This document shows positions 7,167-9,489 of a stretch of 9,489 nt of DNA, one piece after another. The translations under genes were made by a program, and so were the position numbers. Below the pieces are notes generated by a model. The model was given only the letters and a program-made list of their open reading frames with translations, did no database searches and was not told the DNA's origin. Source of the stretch: Saprospiraceae bacterium (lineage in GTDB: Bacteria > Bacteroidota > Bacteroidia > Chitinophagales > Saprospiraceae); assembly GCA_014379665.1 (NCBI GenBank), contig JACMLK010000021.1, positions 1 to 9,489 on the forward strand. The letters run 5' to 3'. How positions within the stretch are numbered: the stretch's first letter is position 1; every line of letters starts with the position of its first letter.

Positions 7167-8213
7167 ATGACCAGATTATTTTTCATATTCGCATTTATCA
7201 TAGTTTCAATATCAATTATATCAGCCCAACACCATGACAAAAAGTACAACATTCTGTCTGTTGGTTTTTACAATCTTGAAAATCTTTTTGATACGGTAGA
7301 TGATACTTTGATCAATGATGAAGAATTTTTGCCCGATGGCGCCAGAGCCTGGACTGCAGAGCGCTATCAGGAAAAACTAGGAAACATGTCCTATGTCATC
7401 TCACAAATAGGACTCCCGGAAGCAGGAACAGGGCTATCATTATTGGGTGTTTCTGAAATAGAAAACAGAAGAGTACTTGAAGATCTGGTCAAAGAAAATT
7501 CAATCAGAGATAGAAATTATCAGATCATTCATTATGACTCGCCTGATTTCAGAGGAGTAGACGTAGGGCTTTTGTACAATCCAAAACACTTTACCCCATT
7601 AAAAAGCAGGCCTATTCCCCTAATAAATCTTGAAGATGGTGTAAGAAAATACACCCGGGACGTACTGTATGTCAAAGGCATTCTGGACTCGGATACTGTG
7701 CATGTATTAGTCAATCATTGGCCATCGCGGGGAGGAGGTCCCATTACGGCTTCATTTAGAAATAACGGTGCCAAACTTTGCAGAAATGTTGTGGATTCTT
7801 TGCTAGGTGTACAACCGGATGCAAAAATATTTGTCATGGGCGACCTCAATGACGACCCTACAGATGAAAGTTTGAAATCATATCTGAGGGCAGTGGGAAA
7901 TATTAAAGAGGTAAGAAAAACAGGAATGTTCAATCCTTTTGAAGACTTTTTCAGACGTGGTCAGGGTTCGAATGCTTATAGAGATGCGTGGAGTCTTTTT
8001 GACCAGATCGTCATTTCAAAAGGTGTCACCAATAAAAAAGACGGGGGATATTATTACTTTAAAGCAAACATTTTCAATAAACAATTTCTGGTTCAAATGA
8101 CAGGCCAATATAAAGGTTATCCACTCCGTACCTTCTCAGGGGACAATTATCAGGGTGGCTATAGTGATCATTTCCCCACCTACGTTTATTTAGTGAAAGA
8201 GATAAAGTATTAA
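7167..8213 (+). CDS. Exported endonuclease/exonuclease/phosphatase (EEP) family hydrolase
   Basis: 348 residues from the ATG at 7167, with a signal peptide ending ...ISAQ21, so the enzyme acts in the periplasm or outside the cell. The DNase I-like EEP fold is complete in its active-site motifs: FYNLENLFD (Asn37), SEIEN (Glu97, metal ligand), GVDVGLLYNP, NHWPSR (His184), GDLNDDP (Asp226, Asn228), the DQIVIS segment (Asp279) and GGYSDHFP (Asp334, His335, general base). Members of the fold hydrolyse phosphodiester or phosphomonoester bonds in DNA, RNA, inositol phosphates or lipids with a divalent metal. The exact substrate cannot be read from sequence; nuclease activity is the commonest assignment for this exported Bacteroidota group. 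The gene is divergent from the TonB receptor operon with a shared control region of about 130 bases, which suggests joint function. Its stop codon overlaps that of the convergent Mur ligase. Confidence 0.92.
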   Translation: MTRLFFIFAFIIVSISIISAQHHDKKYNILSVGFYNLENLFDTVDDTLINDEEFLPDGARAWTAERYQEKLGNMSYVISQIGLPEAGTGLSLLGVSEIENRRVLEDLVKENSIRDRNYQIIHYDSPDFRGVDVGLLYNPKHFTPLKSRPIPLINLEDGVRKYTRDVLYVKGILDSDTVHVLVNHWPSRGGGPITASFRNNGAKLCRNVVDSLLGVQPDAKIFVMGDLNDDPTDESLKSYLRAVGNIKEVRKTGMFNPFEDFFRRGQGSNAYRDAWSLFDQIVISKGVTNKKDGGYYYFKANIFNKQFLVQMTGQYKGYPLRTFSGDNYQGGYSDHFPTYVYLVKEIKY

Positions 8214-9489
8214 AATTCCAATGGCATGTTATTAAAATTGCCTGAGGTCATTAATAAAATATTATAGTCATTATACTTCTTTTCATGTAATAATCTGTAC
8301 AGGCTATCTGTTTCTGTAATCAAAGAAATGTCGGGATGGTCAAAACTTTCTCTTAAAAATTGAAGATCCAGGTCCGGCATATTTTTCATTTTCAGTGTAT
8401 GTTCATTATAGTAAACAATAGCTTTATCCGCTCCGGCCAATGCGTGATGGTATTGAGGTATAAAATCTTTATTCAGACTTGAAAAAGTATGTAACTCAAG
8501 TACCCCCAGCAATTTTTTATCTCCGTACCATTCTTTGACTGCTGTAGTGGTGGCCTTCACTTTACTTGGTGCATGGGCAAAATCAAGAAACACCAACCTT
8601 CCGTTTTTATCAGAAAGTTTTTGTAATCTTTTGTTTGCTCCTGTGAAATCAGCTATGGCTCCAAAAAAGGAAATTGTATTTATGCCCAATGATTCGCAGA
8701 CTAATCTTGCGGCATTGAGATTCTCAAGATTGTGGTTTCCTATGATAGATATCGGAAAAGTATTTCCTTCATACATGACAGACCCGGCATCCGCTTTTAT
8801 CAATCCGGCATATGGTATTTTTGATATTCCGGCCTTGTTGTTTTCTACAATATCACATAATATTTCATCATTTTTATAAAAGAATAAGGTTCCGTTTTCT
8901 TCAAATGTATCAAGGTATAAAACAAATTGTTTTTTGTAGGAGTCAAACGTAGGAAACACATTGATATGATCCCAGGCTATGCCAGTGATCACTGAAACGT
9001 GTGGTTTGTAATGATGAATCTTGGGTACCCGATCGACAGCGCTACTAAGATATTCGTCACCTTCAATGATGATGAGAGGCGCATCAGACAATCGAACCAT
9101 TCTCTCAAATCCTTCCAATTGTGCACCCACCAAATAATCAAAATCCATTTTAAGCTTTTTTAATACATGTAGTATCATAGCTGTTGTAGTAGTTTTTCCA
9201 TGACTACCTGCAATCACAACCCGTTTTTTGTTTTTTGATTGCCAGTAGACAAATGCAGGGTATGAAAGTATATTCAAGCCCATGGATTGTGCTTTTAGCA
9301 GTTCAGGATTGTCGACCTTAGCATGCATTCCCAAAATTACAATGTCTATATCTGAAGTTATTTTTTCTTCAAACCAGCCAAAATTAACCGGGGCAATACC
9401 GGCGTTTATCAACCGGGATAAAGATGGTTCATAAATTTCATCATCTGAACCCGTCACTTCATGGCCTTGAGCAACAAGATCAAGCGCAA
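8210..9489 (-). CDS. mpl: Mpl-type Mur ligase (UDP-MurNAc:tripeptide ligase), N-terminus cut by window edge
   Basis: The frame is open to the window end: before the VTGSDDEIYEP segment it reads ALDLVAQGHE, part of the N-terminal Rossmann domain. About 20 residues with the glycine-rich motif are missing, so the GTG at 9457 is not the start. Counting from the first visible codon, the ATP-binding loop GSHGKTTTT lies at about 94-102, the EGDEY metal/nucleotide motif at 142-146, AWDHINVFPTF at 171-181, NHNLENLNAA at 251-260 and DFAHAPSK at 302-309. Mpl joins recycled L-Ala-gamma-D-Glu-meso-DAP peptide to UDP-N-acetylmuramate in the cytoplasm, feeding it back into cell-wall synthesis. MurC, which adds L-Ala, is the main alternative; the GIAWDHINVFPTF and DFAHAPSK style favours Mpl as annotated in Bacteroidota. 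The C-terminus is complete (TSGNFNNMPLEF). It converges on the EEP gene with a four-base overlap and no terminator hairpin between them. Confidence 0.85.
   Translation of the reverse strand, partial: ALDLVAQGHEVTGSDDEIYEPSLSRLINAGIAPVNFGWFEEKITSDIDIVILGMHAKVDNPELLKAQSMGLNILSYPAFVYWQSKNKKRVVIAGSHGKTTTTAMILHVLKKLKMDFDYLVGAQLEGFERMVRLSDAPLIIIEGDEYLSSAVDRVPKIHHYKPHVSVITGIAWDHINVFPTFDSYKKQFVLYLDTFEENGTLFFYKNDEILCDIVENNKAGISKIPYAGLIKADAGSVMYEGNTFPISIIGNHNLENLNAARLVCESLGINTISFFGAIADFTGANKRLQKLSDKNGRLVFLDFAHAPSKVKATTTAVKEWYGDKKLLGVLELHTFSSLNKDFIPQYHHALAGADKAIVYYNEHTLKMKNMPDLDLQFLRESFDHPDISLITETDSLYRLLHEKKYNDYNILLMTSGNFNNMPLEF

Overview
The window looks like chromosomal DNA from a member of the Bacteroidota, and the protein styles fit Saprospiria best. 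The evidence is a PorP/SprF-family protein of the type IX secretion system, a TonB-dependent receptor with a carboxypeptidase-regulatory-like N-terminal domain, a surface-type lipoprotein with DUF5689/OB-like modules and a Cys/Asp-rich TSP3-like linker, and TAnnTTTG-type -7 promoter elements. The assignment to Saprospiria is inference. Coding density is high, no gap exceeds about 135 bases, and I saw no RNA genes, CRISPR arrays, insertion sequences or phage genes.

Left part (1-2160). A PorP/SprF-like gene on the minus strand (51-1163) has a good Bacteroidota-type promoter just upstream. Divergent from it is a gene of the NlpC/P60 (C40) family (1285-2106, plus strand). Its SH3 and papain-like fold signatures are intact, but the catalytic cysteine is replaced by alanine, its substrate-pocket motif is altered, and it has no ATG start. 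It ends in a strong hairpin/T-tract terminator, which also separates it from the convergent lipoprotein gene.

Central part (2153-8213). A TonB-dependent receptor (7034 to 4272, minus strand) is followed after 31 bases by a large modular lipoprotein (4240 to 2153), very likely in one operon. Divergent from the receptor is an exported endonuclease/exonuclease/phosphatase (EEP) family hydrolase (7167-8213). The three genes look like one nutrient-capture locus: an outer-membrane pore, a surface binding lipoprotein with OB-like folds, and a secreted phosphodiesterase/nuclease. My working hypothesis is capture of extracellular nucleic acid or another phosphodiester-containing polymer. This is inference.

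Right edge (8210-9489). A Mur ligase of the Mpl type (peptidoglycan recycling) runs in from the right on the minus strand, with its N-terminus cut by the window end. It converges with the EEP gene, and both stop codons come from a single TTAA.

The two most notable observations are the catalytically dead-looking NlpC/P60 protein and the receptor + OB-like lipoprotein + EEP nuclease locus.
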